DNA of 64,000 nucleotides from Desnuesiella massiliensis. Lineage in GTDB: Bacteria; Bacillota; Clostridia; Clostridiales; Clostridiaceae. The notes under the pieces are model-generated. The model was not told where the DNA came from, did no database searches, and saw nothing but the letters and a program-made list of their open reading frames with translations. The first letter of the stretch is position 1. Each line of letters opens with the position of its first letter. Of this stretch, positions 34,953-44,182 are shown in pieces. The position numbers and the translations under genes were made by a program. Where the stretch lies: positions 1,586,910-1,650,909 of the forward strand of contig NZ_LN879457.1 in NCBI RefSeq assembly GCF_001403615.1. The letters run 5' to 3'.

Positions 34953-35522
34953 ATGGGTATTACTAATATTTTTATTAGTGGCGTAGGTGGCCAAGGATTG
35001 GTACTAGCTACTGGAATATTATCTGAAGTTATATTTAAAGAAGGTCTTGATATTAAAACCAGTGATGTAATTGGACTATCGCAAAGAGGCGGTATGATCT
35101 GGGGAAGTGTCAGATTTGGAGAAAGTGTACCTTCCTCCATGATTCCTGTAGGTGAAGCACACATACTATTAGCCATGGAAAAGCTAGAGGCCCTAAGATG
35201 GTGTCATTTGGTTGCTCCCGGTGGTAAGGTTATAATTAATGAAGAAGCGATATTCCCAAATAGGGTGTTGATTGAAAAAGAGGAATATCCTTTAGATATA
35301 AATGAACGAATTTTATCAAGAAATTTAGAGCTTATTTCCGTTAATGCTAAAGAAAAGGCTAGAGCTTTAGGAAATATTAAAGTGTCTAATATATATCTTC
35401 TAGGAGTGTTATCTAGATATTTGCCTTTTGATGAAAATACTTGGTTAGAGGTAATTAAAAATTATGTACCTAAGAAAACCTTGGATGTAAACTTAACTGC
35501 CTTTAAAGAGGGAAGAGCATAA
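34953..35522 (+). CDS. iorB: Indolepyruvate ferredoxin oxidoreductase, beta subunit
   Basis: The 189-residue protein has the gamma-type pyruvate oxidoreductase fold with FISGVGGQGLVLATGIL at the N-terminus and the SQRGGMIWGSVRFG segment. It completes the IorAB enzyme and is translated from GGAGGG just after iorA. Confidence 0.94.
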   Translation: MGITNIFISGVGGQGLVLATGILSEVIFKEGLDIKTSDVIGLSQRGGMIWGSVRFGESVPSSMIPVGEAHILLAMEKLEALRWCHLVAPGGKVIINEEAIFPNRVLIEKEEYPLDINERILSRNLELISVNAKEKARALGNIKVSNIYLLGVLSRYLPFDENTWLEVIKNYVPKKTLDVNLTAFKEGRA

Positions 35523-35540
35523 TAAACATCATCATTCTAT

Positions 35541-35578
35541 AAAGACTTGTAGTAATATAATTTTTACTACAAGTCTTT
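35541..35578 (+). terminator. Terminator of iorAB
   Basis: Perfect 15-bp arms AAAGACTTGTAGTAA and TTACTACAAGTCTTT with an 8-nt loop. Confidence 0.85.
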
Positions 35579-35597
35579 AAATATTATGTCATATCAA

Positions 35598-35825
35598 CTA
35601 ATATCTTATCCACAAAAGAATAAGAAATATTGCTGCTGCTCCCATCATAAACATTCCCGATATGGATGTTAAAACTACTAAATGATCCTTAGGTTCCGCT
35701 TCTTCATGAAAATCAAACCTATGAGACCATTTAATAGCTCTCTCAGGATCCTTAAAGTTGAAATACCCTAAAACACCAAGGCCTATAAAAATTAAAGATC
35801 CTAATAATTTCAAGATAATTCTCAT
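35598..35825 (-). CDS. Small membrane protein, DUF6199-like
   Basis: A GGAG site suits the ATG at 35825 (75 residues). Two membrane helices (LLGSLIFIGLGVLGYFNF and LTSISGMFMMGAAAIFLILL) flank a charged loop with KDPERAIKWSHRFDF. The pattern resembles the small two-helix family DUF6199. Function unknown. Confidence 0.7.
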   Translation of the reverse strand: MRIILKLLGSLIFIGLGVLGYFNFKDPERAIKWSHRFDFHEEAEPKDHLVVLTSISGMFMMGAAAIFLILLWIRY

Positions 35826-35970
35826 GTTTACCATCTCCATTATAAATTAATACCTTATAAACAATTATAAGGTAAATTGTACTTTATTACAAGGTTTTCT
35901 CAATCGCTTTCAAGATTTAATTATATTGTTTTTATATCTTATTTCACATAATAATTTTATATCAAAAACA

Positions 35971-35995
35971 AAAAACACCCATGCAAGGTGTTTTT
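35971..35995. terminator. Terminator after the SEC-C gene
   Basis: Arms AAAAACACC and GGTGTTTTT with a 7-nt loop; works in both directions between two minus-strand genes. Confidence 0.75.
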
Positions 35996-36006
35996 ATGTA
36001 AAAATA

Positions 36007-36504
36007 CTATTGTCCACAGCACTTTTTATATTTTTTTCCGCTACCGCAAGGACAAGGATCGTTTCTTCCTATCTTATCATTATTTACAACCGTTTTAGAA
36101 TCTCTCCATTGTTTTTGTATTTCTTTTCTCTTTTCTTTTGAGAATATAGCCTCCCATTGTGGAAGCTCATATAAATAGTCTGCTTTTGCATCTAACATAT
36201 TGAAATATAATTTTTCAAAATCAACTTTAAACTCAATTTTAGTATCTGCTTCAATGCTTTCCAAATCTAATGCAGTCTCTAGACTGTCATTTATTCCATC
36301 CACAAATCCCATAATAAATTCTGGAGTAGTTTCAAATTCCTTAGCTAATTCATTTATACTTTGAACCATAACTTCATTGTGATTTGCTAATATTTTTGTA
36401 TATATGCTATCTTCCATAGCGCTATATTCTTTCCAAAAAGCCTCTTCTCCTCTGTGCTTTACATATTCTATAACCATATCTGTCCATTGTTTATATAAAC
36501 TCAT
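36007..36504 (-). CDS. SEC-C motif protein
   Basis: The 165-residue protein ends with a SEC-C zinc-binding motif (GRNDPCPCGSGKKYKKCCG), the same as at the SecA C-terminus. The first 140 residues are helical and acidic and not assignable. It is soluble. SEC-C proteins can bind SecB-like partners or ribosomes; the role here is unknown. Confidence 0.8.
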   Translation of the reverse strand: MSLYKQWTDMVIEYVKHRGEEAFWKEYSAMEDSIYTKILANHNEVMVQSINELAKEFETTPEFIMGFVDGINDSLETALDLESIEADTKIEFKVDFEKLYFNMLDAKADYLYELPQWEAIFSKEKRKEIQKQWRDSKTVVNNDKIGRNDPCPCGSGKKYKKCCGQ

Positions 36505-36686
36505 CTTTCCTGTCTCCCTCTATATATATTTATTTTATTATAATAAAGCTCTTTAAGATTTTCAAGGCTTAAAACCTGATTACTGTTTATGCTTCATCTC
36601 TTTATGCACCACTAATAAGCATTGAGATATCTCATCACAATAATCACATTTTAAGGCTTTACTCTATTTAAAAATTGAAAGAGTGT

Positions 36687-37256
36687 CTATTGTTTATTTT
36701 TTATTGTGGCAATATCATCCTTTCCAAAGGGCTTTGATATATTAAAATTGCCCCCTAGAACTTCTGTGTCTTGATTTTCTATCATTATTTTAACTTTAGA
36801 TATAGAAGATAGCTGACTTAAAGAAGTAACAATACTTTTTAAACAAGCTTCTTCTTTAGTGGCAGTCATTTTTACCTTAGCTTCCTTACTTAGATTTATA
36901 AAAGCTATACCATCCTTTATAGAGAAGCTTAAAAGCCTTGTATCCTTTGGCAATACAGGTTTAGACTTGCTATTTATAGCAGGTCCTTTAATAAGGCCAT
37001 TAACTATAACTTCACCTATTATTTCTTCCTTTGAAATAAATATCTCCTCTTTTGCAATCTCAACTTTATTTTCTGCTGGAGAGGCATCAAAATAAATATC
37101 TAAATCTACGTATCCATCCTTTTCTTTAGGTAGTTCGATATTCTTTACCCTCTCTTTATTATTTATACTTATCTTATCTTCTTTAGCACACCCTGATGTA
37201 ATCATGGAGGTAGTGCATAAAACTGCACATAAATATAAATTCACTTTTCTAATCAT
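36687..37256 (-). CDS. GerMN-domain lipoprotein
   Basis: The 189-residue protein has a lipoprotein signal peptide with lipobox MITSGC and a GerMN domain (about 60-170; LLSFSIKDGIAFINLSKEAK). GerMN domains occur in the spore germination and sporulation protein GerM and in related envelope lipoproteins. It follows the walJ-like gene by 39 bp and murA, suggesting an envelope-related operon. Confidence 0.85.
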   Translation of the reverse strand: MIRKVNLYLCAVLCTTSMITSGCAKEDKISINNKERVKNIELPKEKDGYVDLDIYFDASPAENKVEIAKEEIFISKEEIIGEVIVNGLIKGPAINSKSKPVLPKDTRLLSFSIKDGIAFINLSKEAKVKMTATKEEACLKSIVTSLSQLSSISKVKIMIENQDTEVLGGNFNISKPFGKDDIATIKNKQ

Positions 37257-37295
37257 ATCTCTTCTTCCCCTATAAAATAAAATTAATTAAGTATT

Positions 37296-38081
37296 TTACA
37301 ACTCATGGTAACTGCTAGGTTTACCCCTATCAGCCATGGTTAAAAACACATCTCTATCTAATTTTATATTTTTATCATTTAATACATTAACTACAGTTTG
37401 ATATGCTAAGTCTGGATAATTATTAGTTTTGCTTAAATGTCCGAGAACTATTTTTTTAGGATTATGATTTGTTATATCTGCTATAGCAATACCACAAGCC
37501 TCATTAGATAAATGACCTATATCACTTAATATTCTTCTCTTTAAAGGATAAGGATATGGTCCGAATTTTAACATCTCCACATCATGATTGCTTTCAAGCA
37601 GAATTAAATCAGAATCTTTTATATTAGTCTTTACCTCCTCAGTAAAACAGCCTAAATCAGTAGCTATACTAACCTTTTTACCCTTATAGTGTATAGAATA
37701 CCCTACAGGACAAGCTGCATCATGAGGTATTGAATAATTAACAATATCCATATCTTTTATGGATATAACCTTTTTATCCATAATTTTTATATTGTGTTCT
37801 TTTATTTTGCCTATACTACTTCCCATGGCTATCCAAGTTCTCTCATTTGCATATACGGGTATATCATATTTTCTAGATAGTACCCCTACCCCCTTTATAT
37901 GGTCACTATGCTCATGAGTTATAAAAATTCCGTCTATTTCTGAAGGACACTCAGATATTTCTTTAAGAGCAGCTTCTATACTTTTACCCGGTAAGCCCAC
38001 ATCAACTAGAATCTTCGCCTCTCCTGAGGAAACAAAAATACTATTTCCGCTGCTCCCACTATATAAAGAGCAAAAAATCAT
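37296..38081 (-). CDS. WalJ/YycJ-like MBL-fold hydrolase
   Basis: The 261-residue metallo-beta-lactamase-fold protein has the metal motif FITHEHSDHIKG, a serine-rich start SLYSGSSGNSIFV, and a LGHLSKTNN segment. It matches the YycJ/WalJ family linked to the WalKR cell-wall regulator and to DNA damage responses in Bacillus. No walKR genes are near. It follows murA by 15 bp. Confidence 0.88.
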   Translation of the reverse strand: MIFCSLYSGSSGNSIFVSSGEAKILVDVGLPGKSIEAALKEISECPSEIDGIFITHEHSDHIKGVGVLSRKYDIPVYANERTWIAMGSSIGKIKEHNIKIMDKKVISIKDMDIVNYSIPHDAACPVGYSIHYKGKKVSIATDLGCFTEEVKTNIKDSDLILLESNHDVEMLKFGPYPYPLKRRILSDIGHLSNEACGIAIADITNHNPKKIVLGHLSKTNNYPDLAYQTVVNVLNDKNIKLDRDVFLTMADRGKPSSYHEL

Positions 38082-38096
38082 CTATACTTTCCCCCA

Positions 38097-39353
38097 TTAA
38101 ATACTTTCTCTTCTTATGTCTGCACCTAAAGCTTTAAACTTAATTTCTATATTAGGGTATCCTCTATCTATATGGTCAATGCCTTCTATTTCCGTAGTTC
38201 CTTCAGCGATAAGTCCAGCTATGACCATAGCTGCTCCAGCTCTTAGATCTGTAGCCTTAACTATAGCCCCCGTCATCCTATTTACTCCATCTATTATAGC
38301 AGTCCTTCCTTCTACTTTTATGTTGGCTCCCATTTTCTTTAGTTCATCTACATGTTTAAATCTGCTTTCCCATATGCTTTCGTTTATTATACTTCTACCA
38401 TCCGCTACAGATAATATAGTGGACATAGGCTGTTGAACATCCGTGGGAAACCCTGGATAAGGCGATGTTTTAATATTTACGCTCTTAAGCTTTCCTGAAG
38501 ATTTTACTTTTACAGAATCATCCTCTTCTATTATCTCAGCGCCCATTTCTATAAGCTTAGCAGAAATGGATTCCAGATGTTTTGGTATAACATTTGTTAT
38601 AACAACCTCTCCCCCACAAGCTGCTGCAGCTATCATATATGTACCGGCTTCTATTTGATCTGGTATTACACTGTAATTACAACCTTTAAGCTTTTCTACC
38701 CCTGTTATTCTTATGACATCTGTTCCTGCACCTTTTATATTAGCTCCCATGGAGTTTAAAAAGTTAGCTACATCAACTACATGGGGTTCTCTCGCAGGAT
38801 TTTCCAAAGTAGTAGTTCCTTCTGCTAAAGTTGCTGCTAACATAACATTTATAGTTGCTCCAACACTAACTACATCAAAAAATATACTAGCTCCTACTAA
38901 TTTATCTGCCTTTACAATTACAGCTCCATGCTCTATTTTAACTTTAGCTCCTAAAGCCTCGAAACCTTTAATATGTTGATCAATGGGTCTTACCCCGATA
39001 GGGCACCCCCCTGGAAGCTCCACTCTTGCTTCCTTAAATCTTCCTAATAAAGCTCCTATCAAATAATAAGAAGCTCTCATTCTTCTCACATCTTCAGTGC
39101 ATGCATCTAAGCTCATGATATTACTACTATCAATACTTAAACTATTATTATCAACTTTTATTTTGCATCCTAATCCTTGTAGTATTCTTTCTAAACAATG
39201 AACATCTTCTATATTTGGTATATTATCTATATTGCAAGGTCCTTCGCTAGCCATTATAGCAGCAGGGATTATTGCTACTGCCGCATTTTTTGCTCCACTT
39301 ATTTCAATTTCTCCAAAAAGAGGTCTTCCGCCTTTTATAATTAATTTTTCCAT
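38097..39353 (-). CDS. murA: UDP-N-acetylglucosamine 1-carboxyvinyltransferase
   Basis: The 418-residue enzyme transfers enolpyruvate from PEP to UDP-GlcNAc, the first committed step of peptidoglycan synthesis, in the cytoplasm. Visible are GGRPLFGEIEISGAKNAAVA, the catalytic loop LPGGCPIGVRPIDQH with the PEP-binding cysteine (the fosfomycin target) and GYPNIEIKFKALGA at the end. It is the first gene of an operon with the walJ-like and GerMN genes. Firmicutes usually have two MurA paralogues; which one this is cannot be told. Confidence 0.94.
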   Translation of the reverse strand: MEKLIIKGGRPLFGEIEISGAKNAAVAIIPAAIMASEGPCNIDNIPNIEDVHCLERILQGLGCKIKVDNNSLSIDSSNIMSLDACTEDVRRMRASYYLIGALLGRFKEARVELPGGCPIGVRPIDQHIKGFEALGAKVKIEHGAVIVKADKLVGASIFFDVVSVGATINVMLAATLAEGTTTLENPAREPHVVDVANFLNSMGANIKGAGTDVIRITGVEKLKGCNYSVIPDQIEAGTYMIAAAACGGEVVITNVIPKHLESISAKLIEMGAEIIEEDDSVKVKSSGKLKSVNIKTSPYPGFPTDVQQPMSTILSVADGRSIINESIWESRFKHVDELKKMGANIKVEGRTAIIDGVNRMTGAIVKATDLRAGAAMVIAGLIAEGTTEIEGIDHIDRGYPNIEIKFKALGADIRRESI

Positions 39354-39741
39354 TATATTTCACCCTTACTAAAATAATTCTATAAATCTATTTTCCATCT
39401 CTATATAAAATTCTAACTTAAGCTCACATATACAGTAAAATTTATAAATATACTTTCATAACTTTCATTATATCACAATTTACTAGGATATTAGCAATGT
39501 TTTTTTTATTATATACTGTCAATATAATGAAATATTAATAGCTACCTTTTTTATACATAATATTTTAAATATTAATAACTTATTTTATTATATATTAAAC
39601 GGGTTTACTGTTAAATACCGTAATAATTATTGGAACAAAAATAATAGGGTCATTATTTATACGACATTGACCAATAGTTAATTTATTAATTAACTATTGG
39701 TCAAGCATATAACAATGACCCTATAATATAATGTATCCTAG
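39354..39741. other. Intergenic region with nested hairpins
   Basis: AT-rich DNA upstream of murA; on the other side it holds the nested hairpin after the DUF1540 gene (39644-39724). No gene seen. Confidence 0.5.
39644..39724 (-). terminator. Nested double hairpin after the DUF1540 gene
   Basis: Inner stem of 16 bp (39667-39682 with 39689-39704, TTGACCAATAGTTAAT) inside an outer stem of 11 bp (ATAGGGTCATT, 39644-39654, with 39714-39724). A T-rich tract follows on the minus strand. Larger than a plain terminator. Confidence 0.6.
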
Positions 39742-39903
39742 TTATCTCATAGGTTCGAAGCTTCCACAATCTGTGGCTTCTACTTCTTTAGCCATAGCTG
39801 TATTCTTAACAACCTGTATTTGATTTAATGTGCAATAATTGTCATCTTTACAATGATATTTACACTCTGTAACTACACATCCTATGCTTTCATTATGTCT
39901 CAT
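39742..39903 (-). CDS. DUF1540 protein (53 residues)
   Basis: A small gene starting at ATG 39903 after AAAGGATG. The product MRHNESIGCVVTECKYHCKD then DNYCTLNQIQVV and a final TDCGSFEPMR has the C-x4-C-x3-C-x5-C pattern and the TDCGSF ending of DUF1540, a metal-binding clostridial family of unknown function often expressed in sporulating cells. Confidence 0.85.
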   Translation of the reverse strand: MRHNESIGCVVTECKYHCKDDNYCTLNQIQVVKNTAMAKEVEATDCGSFEPMR

Positions 39904-40135
39904 TATGTATCATCCTTTCAAATTAAACTTACATATATATTATTTGTAATTGCATTATTATTATTCAATATAATTTTAAAGATATCTTTAAGATCTATAG
40001 TATGAAAATTATCAAATAATACGTAAAATACAGATTATTATTTCTATTTGCTTTATATATAATGTACTAGTGTGTTATAATTATTTCTATATTCTTTATT
40101 TTAAAATACATATAGTGTACAAGCGGAGGTAGAAA

Positions 40136-40684
40136 ATGAGATATTATTTAGTAGCATTATTTGATGAGGAGTCCTACAAGACCATAGAACCTATACAGCG
40201 AAATATTTGTAGAAAGTATAAATTATATAAAAATCTACCTATGCTGCATATAACTTTAGAAATAATCGAAGATGCCAATATAGAAAAACTAGATTATGTG
40301 TTATCAGATTTGCTTAAGTCATATAAGAGATTTAAGGTTGAATTAAGCGATGTAATATGCTTTGATGAACCCTATAAATCTGTTAATCTAAAAGTAGAAA
40401 GCAAAGGCTATATAAAGAGATTGGCTAGAACTATAAATGACACCCTTAAGCTTTATGGATTTAATGTAAGAGACACTATAGATGGTTGGGATTTACATGT
40501 TTCTTTAGCAAACACAAACTACGCTATTAGAGAGTGGTCAAAAAATGAATATGCCAGTGCCTGTGGCAACGCTAAAAATAATGGTTTTTATCGTATGGCA
40601 AGAATAGATAGAATAGAATTATGGAAACCTATTAATAACAAAAAAGAAATGGTAGTAAAAAGTTATCCTTTAAAAACCTTCTAA
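40136..40684 (+). CDS. 2H phosphoesterase (LigT-like, 2'-5' RNA ligase superfamily)
   Basis: The 182-residue protein has the two H-x-T/S motifs that define 2H phosphoesterases: LHITLEI (about residue 42) and LHVSLAN (about residue 122). Such enzymes act on 2',3'-cyclic or 2'-5'-linked phosphates in RNA or nucleotides. No neighbours suggest a substrate. CGGAGG precedes the ATG. Confidence 0.8.
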   Translation: MRYYLVALFDEESYKTIEPIQRNICRKYKLYKNLPMLHITLEIIEDANIEKLDYVLSDLLKSYKRFKVELSDVICFDEPYKSVNLKVESKGYIKRLARTINDTLKLYGFNVRDTIDGWDLHVSLANTNYAIREWSKNEYASACGNAKNNGFYRMARIDRIELWKPINNKKEMVVKSYPLKTF

Positions 40685-40934
40685 AATTTTATTTTTTGAG
40701 AATACTAAATCATATTATTATAACTTATAAATTTTAGTTATAATGATATGATTTTTATTTTTAAATGGATTTAATGTAAATTTTACTTAATAATAACTTA
40801 AATAACATAAAGAATTTTTACAAAAATATAAAAAATTCTTTTGATATCGTTTTCTGAAACTTTTCAATTTTAATATTATTAGTTACAATATATAGGTAAT
40901 GAAATTGGTATATATAGAAAGGCGGCCTTATTCT

Positions 40935-41420
40935 ATGGACTTAACAAAACTATTTAAGTTACAAAAAAATCTTAATGAACGCATAGTTAATGAACATAAT
41001 TTAGACGAAAGCTCCTTATTTCCAAAAAAAATTCTTTCATTACATGTAGAGTTAGCAGAACTAGCTAATGAAACTAGATGTTTTAAATATTGGAGCAAAA
41101 AGTCCCCAGCCCCAAGAGAAAAAGTTCTAGAAGAATATGTGGATTGTTTACACTTTATATTAACTATAGGACTAGATAAAAGCTATACTGATATTACTTT
41201 AGAAATCAAACCCAATGATTATAGCTTAACAGATCAATTCCTTAACCTGTACATAGATATAAATGATTTAGTAATATCCCCTTCAAAAGATCACTACATA
41301 ACTTTATTTGAAGATTTTTTAAGCTTAGGACTCAGCTTAGGATTTCCTATAGAGGATATAGAAAATGCTTACCTAGACAAAAATAACATTAATCATCAAA
41401 GACAAAATATAGGATATTGA
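40935..41420 (+). CDS. dUTPase of the all-alpha NTP pyrophosphatase type
   Basis: The start at 40935 follows AAAGGCGG; 161 residues. The helical protein has the metal-binding ELAELANETRCFKYWSKK and EEYVDCLHF pair (E-x2-E and E-x2-D) of dimeric dUTPases, which convert dUTP to dUMP and keep uracil out of DNA. A strong terminator overlaps its stop codon. Confidence 0.85.
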   Translation: MDLTKLFKLQKNLNERIVNEHNLDESSLFPKKILSLHVELAELANETRCFKYWSKKSPAPREKVLEEYVDCLHFILTIGLDKSYTDITLEIKPNDYSLTDQFLNLYIDINDLVISPSKDHYITLFEDFLSLGLSLGFPIEDIENAYLDKNNINHQRQNIGY

Positions 41421-41421
41421 T

Positions 41422-41441
41422 CTCTAACATTTATGTTAGAG
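41422..41441 (+). terminator. Terminator of dUTPase gene
   Basis: CTCTAAC/GTTAGAG arms with a 6-nt loop, then TCTTTTTTT. Confidence 0.85.
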
Positions 41442-41516
41442 TCTTTTTTTTAAGATACTAGACATTGTAAATAAAATAGTTTATTTTAGGGAAAGATAGC
41501 CACTGAGGTGGTTAAA

Positions 41517-41948
41517 ATGTTAGGAATTATTTTTTCAATTGTGGCTGGAGTAGCCATGAGCATTCAAGGAGTTTTCAATACCCGTTTAGGACAAAAAATA
41601 GGCCTATGGGAAACTAATATACTAGTTCAAGGTATTGGTTTTGTTATAGCGCTGCTACTGTTTTTTTTCTTAGGTGATGGCAATATAAAAGACATTAAAT
41701 CCGTAAACAAATTTTATCTTTTAGGTGGAGTCATTGGAGTACTAATCACTTATTCTGTAATGAAAGGTATAGATCTTATGGGACCTACCTATTCTATAGC
41801 TACTATTCTTGTAGCACAACTTACTGCTGCAGCATTAATTGATGCTTTTGCACTTTTTGATACTAATAAGATACAATTTGGATTGACCAAAATACTAGGT
41901 ATTGTCATAATGGTTTTAGGTATTATAATTTTTAAATGGAAAGGCTAA
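41517..41948 (+). CDS. YdcZ-like (DUF606) DMT transporter
   Basis: ATG at 41517 after TGAGGTGG; 143 residues, almost all hydrophobic, with five helices (GIIFSIVAGVAMSIQGVF, ILVQGIGFVIALLLFFFLG, GIVIMVLGIIIF). It matches half-size members of the drug/metabolite transporter superfamily, which work as dimers. The substrate is not evident. It is followed by an MBL-fold gene and a LysR gene on the same strand. Confidence 0.82.
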   Translation: MLGIIFSIVAGVAMSIQGVFNTRLGQKIGLWETNILVQGIGFVIALLLFFFLGDGNIKDIKSVNKFYLLGGVIGVLITYSVMKGIDLMGPTYSIATILVAQLTAAALIDAFALFDTNKIQFGLTKILGIVIMVLGIIIFKWKG

Positions 41949-41967
41949 AAATAAGGGGGCTGCTAAA

Positions 41968-42831
41968 ATGGAAATAGATAGGGAAGTTAAAAAATCACCC
42001 AAGTTATTTCTTGTCCTTTCAAAATTTTGGTTCAACCTAAAATTTCTTATAATACTACATAATAGGAATTTTTTATCATATTTTAAAATAACTGCAGATC
42101 CCTTAAGAGAGCCAATCTATGAAAATTCTGTTCATTGGTTGGGTCACGCTACCGCCATAATAAACTTATATGGTAAAATAATAGTTACAGATCCAGTAGT
42201 TGGCTCCCTAGGGTATTTTAAAAGGTTAGTTAAACCATCCTTAGATCTATCCAAAATTAAAATTGATTATATATTACTTTCTCATGGTCATATGGATCAT
42301 ATGGATTTTGCCTCCCTTTATAAATTAAATAAGGATTGTTATATTATAGCTCCTAAAGGATATAGGAGAATCTTGAAAGCCTTAGGTTTTAAGAATATCA
42401 TAATATTAAATGATCATGAGGAATATAAAGACGAGCATGTACATATAAGTGCCCTGACTGCAAATCATGATGGCAGAAGATATTATTTGGGTAAAAACTA
42501 TCACAGTAACTCTTATATAATAGAATCTAAGGATAAAAAGATATTTTTTGCAGGAGACACTGCCTATACTGAAGAATTTAAGGATATAGCTTGCAATCTA
42601 TGCTTAATGCCTGTAGGTTGCTATAAACCTCAGAGCTTTGAAAAGATGCATTGTACTCCTGAACAAAGCTTTAAAATGTTTAAAATGATGAAAAGTTATA
42701 GAATGGTTCCTATACATTATAAAACTTTCATTCTTTCTCACGAAAATTCTGATGAAACCTTAAGCATTTTAAAAAAAATAAATGATGGTTCCATAGAAAT
42801 AATTGATATAGGCCAAACTATAGGTCTGTAA
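41968..42831 (+). CDS. MBL-fold metal-dependent hydrolase (UlaG/NAPE-PLD-like)
   Basis: The 287-residue protein carries the metal-binding LLSHGHMDHMDF, HWLGHATAIINL near the N-terminus, and IFFAGDTAYTEEF, as in the UlaG/NAPE-PLD-like branch of the metallo-beta-lactamase fold. A slightly hydrophobic N-terminal segment precedes the domain. The substrate is unknown. It starts 19 bp after the transporter gene. Confidence 0.82.
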   Translation: MEIDREVKKSPKLFLVLSKFWFNLKFLIILHNRNFLSYFKITADPLREPIYENSVHWLGHATAIINLYGKIIVTDPVVGSLGYFKRLVKPSLDLSKIKIDYILLSHGHMDHMDFASLYKLNKDCYIIAPKGYRRILKALGFKNIIILNDHEEYKDEHVHISALTANHDGRRYYLGKNYHSNSYIIESKDKKIFFAGDTAYTEEFKDIACNLCLMPVGCYKPQSFEKMHCTPEQSFKMFKMMKSYRMVPIHYKTFILSHENSDETLSILKKINDGSIEIIDIGQTIGL

Positions 42832-42892
42832 TATTCTAATATGACATTAATAGTTTCATAAATTGTGACTCTATTTATGAAGGGGGATCTTT

Positions 42893-43801
42893 ATGGATTT
42901 TAAACAAATCGAAGCCTTTATTAGCGTAGCTAAATTAAAGAGCTTCTCCAAAGCTGCTAATTCAATATATCTGTCTCAACCAACTATAAGTTCTCATATA
43001 TCAAGTTTAGAAAAAGAATTGAGTGTGCAATTATTTGATAGAAACTCAAAAGAAGTTAATCTTACCCCTGCAGGTAAGTGCTTTTTAGATTATGCCGTAG
43101 ATATAATAAATATAAGAAACACTGCCATCAGTAATTTAAGCGATTTTAACAGTACAATATGCGGCACCCTTAACTTATCTGCCAGCACCACTCCCTGCAA
43201 TACTATAGTACCTGCTTTAATAAATAAGTTTAGTTCTATGTATCCTGATATCAGTTTTAATATAATAGAACAAAGCTCTGGGAAAATAGTTGAGGATATA
43301 ATAAACCTAGAATGTGAAATAGGTATAGTAGGAAGTATAACACTTAGCGATAAGATAAAAAGCTTCTGCTTAGTTGAGGACGAGATTGTATTTGTGTCAA
43401 GTCCTACCTTAAATATTCCTGAATACATTGACTTATCTTCTTTAACTAAATACAGATTTATTATGAGAGAAAAAAATTCTGCTACAAGAAGAACCTTTGA
43501 AAACGAATTAATGAATATGGACTTTAATCCTAATAAGTTAAACATCTGTTGTGAAGTTAATAACTTAGATACCCTTTTGCAGTTTGTTAAAGCTGGTACA
43601 GGCGTTTCTATAGTGTCCAAGGAGGTATGCTCTGATTACATAGCTTCTAATAAATTAAAAGTAAGTAAAATAGAAGGAATGTGCATAAAAAGGTGTATTT
43701 ATCTCGTGATAAATTCAAAGAGAACTTTAACTCCTACCGCCAGAGCCTTTTTTAATCTCTGTAAAGATCAATTTCACTTAAAAGAAGACCTAGGTATATG
43801 A
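42893..43801 (+). CDS. LysR-family regulator
   Basis: The 302-residue protein has an N-terminal LysR helix-turn-helix (FISVAKLKSFSKAANSIYLS, QPTISSHISSLEKELSVQLF) and an effector-binding domain with an AGTGVSIVSKEV stretch, as in the CysB/CysL group. It is the last gene before a strong terminator and is transcribed with, not against, the transporter and MBL genes. Confidence 0.88.
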   Translation: MDFKQIEAFISVAKLKSFSKAANSIYLSQPTISSHISSLEKELSVQLFDRNSKEVNLTPAGKCFLDYAVDIINIRNTAISNLSDFNSTICGTLNLSASTTPCNTIVPALINKFSSMYPDISFNIIEQSSGKIVEDIINLECEIGIVGSITLSDKIKSFCLVEDEIVFVSSPTLNIPEYIDLSSLTKYRFIMREKNSATRRTFENELMNMDFNPNKLNICCEVNNLDTLLQFVKAGTGVSIVSKEVCSDYIASNKLKVSKIEGMCIKRCIYLVINSKRTLTPTARAFFNLCKDQFHLKEDLGI

Positions 43802-43803
43802 AG

Positions 43804-43858
43804 ATGTCCTTCATCCAGATTGATTTAGTATCTGAGCTACTCCTTGGATGAAGGGCAT
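43804..43858 (+). terminator. Terminator of LysR gene
   Basis: Fourteen-base arms ATGTCCTTCATCCA and TGGATGAAGGGCAT (one G-T pair), long loop, T-run. Confidence 0.8.
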
Positions 43859-43869
43859 TTTTCTAATAA

Positions 43870-44058
43870 TTAATGACATCCACTGCAAGTAGAACATCCT
43901 CCACTGCAGCTTCCTCCCTTACCATAAAACTTTCCTTTGTAAACTCTATTAATTTTTTCGCTTCCACAATGTGGACACGTCACTTTATCTTCAGAGTTTT
44001 TTACTAGTTCAAAAAATTCTTTACTGCACTTTTCACATTTATAATCAATCAATGGCAT
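43870..44058 (-). CDS. FmdB-type zinc ribbon protein
   Basis: The 62-residue protein has a zinc ribbon MPLIDYKCEKCSKEFF with CPHCGSEKI and a glycine/cysteine-rich tail (GGSCSGGCSTCSGCH). It matches the FmdB family of putative regulatory proteins. Function unknown. Confidence 0.85.
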   Translation of the reverse strand: MPLIDYKCEKCSKEFFELVKNSEDKVTCPHCGSEKINRVYKGKFYGKGGSCSGGCSTCSGCH

Positions 44059-44182
44059 AATATTACTCCTTCCATAATATTTTTAATTATATATAAAATT
44101 ATAGTATCATAAGCCTTAATTTTAAATATCATTTTTTAAGTATTTACATATACTATATACTGTAATATTTTAGGGGAGTTTT

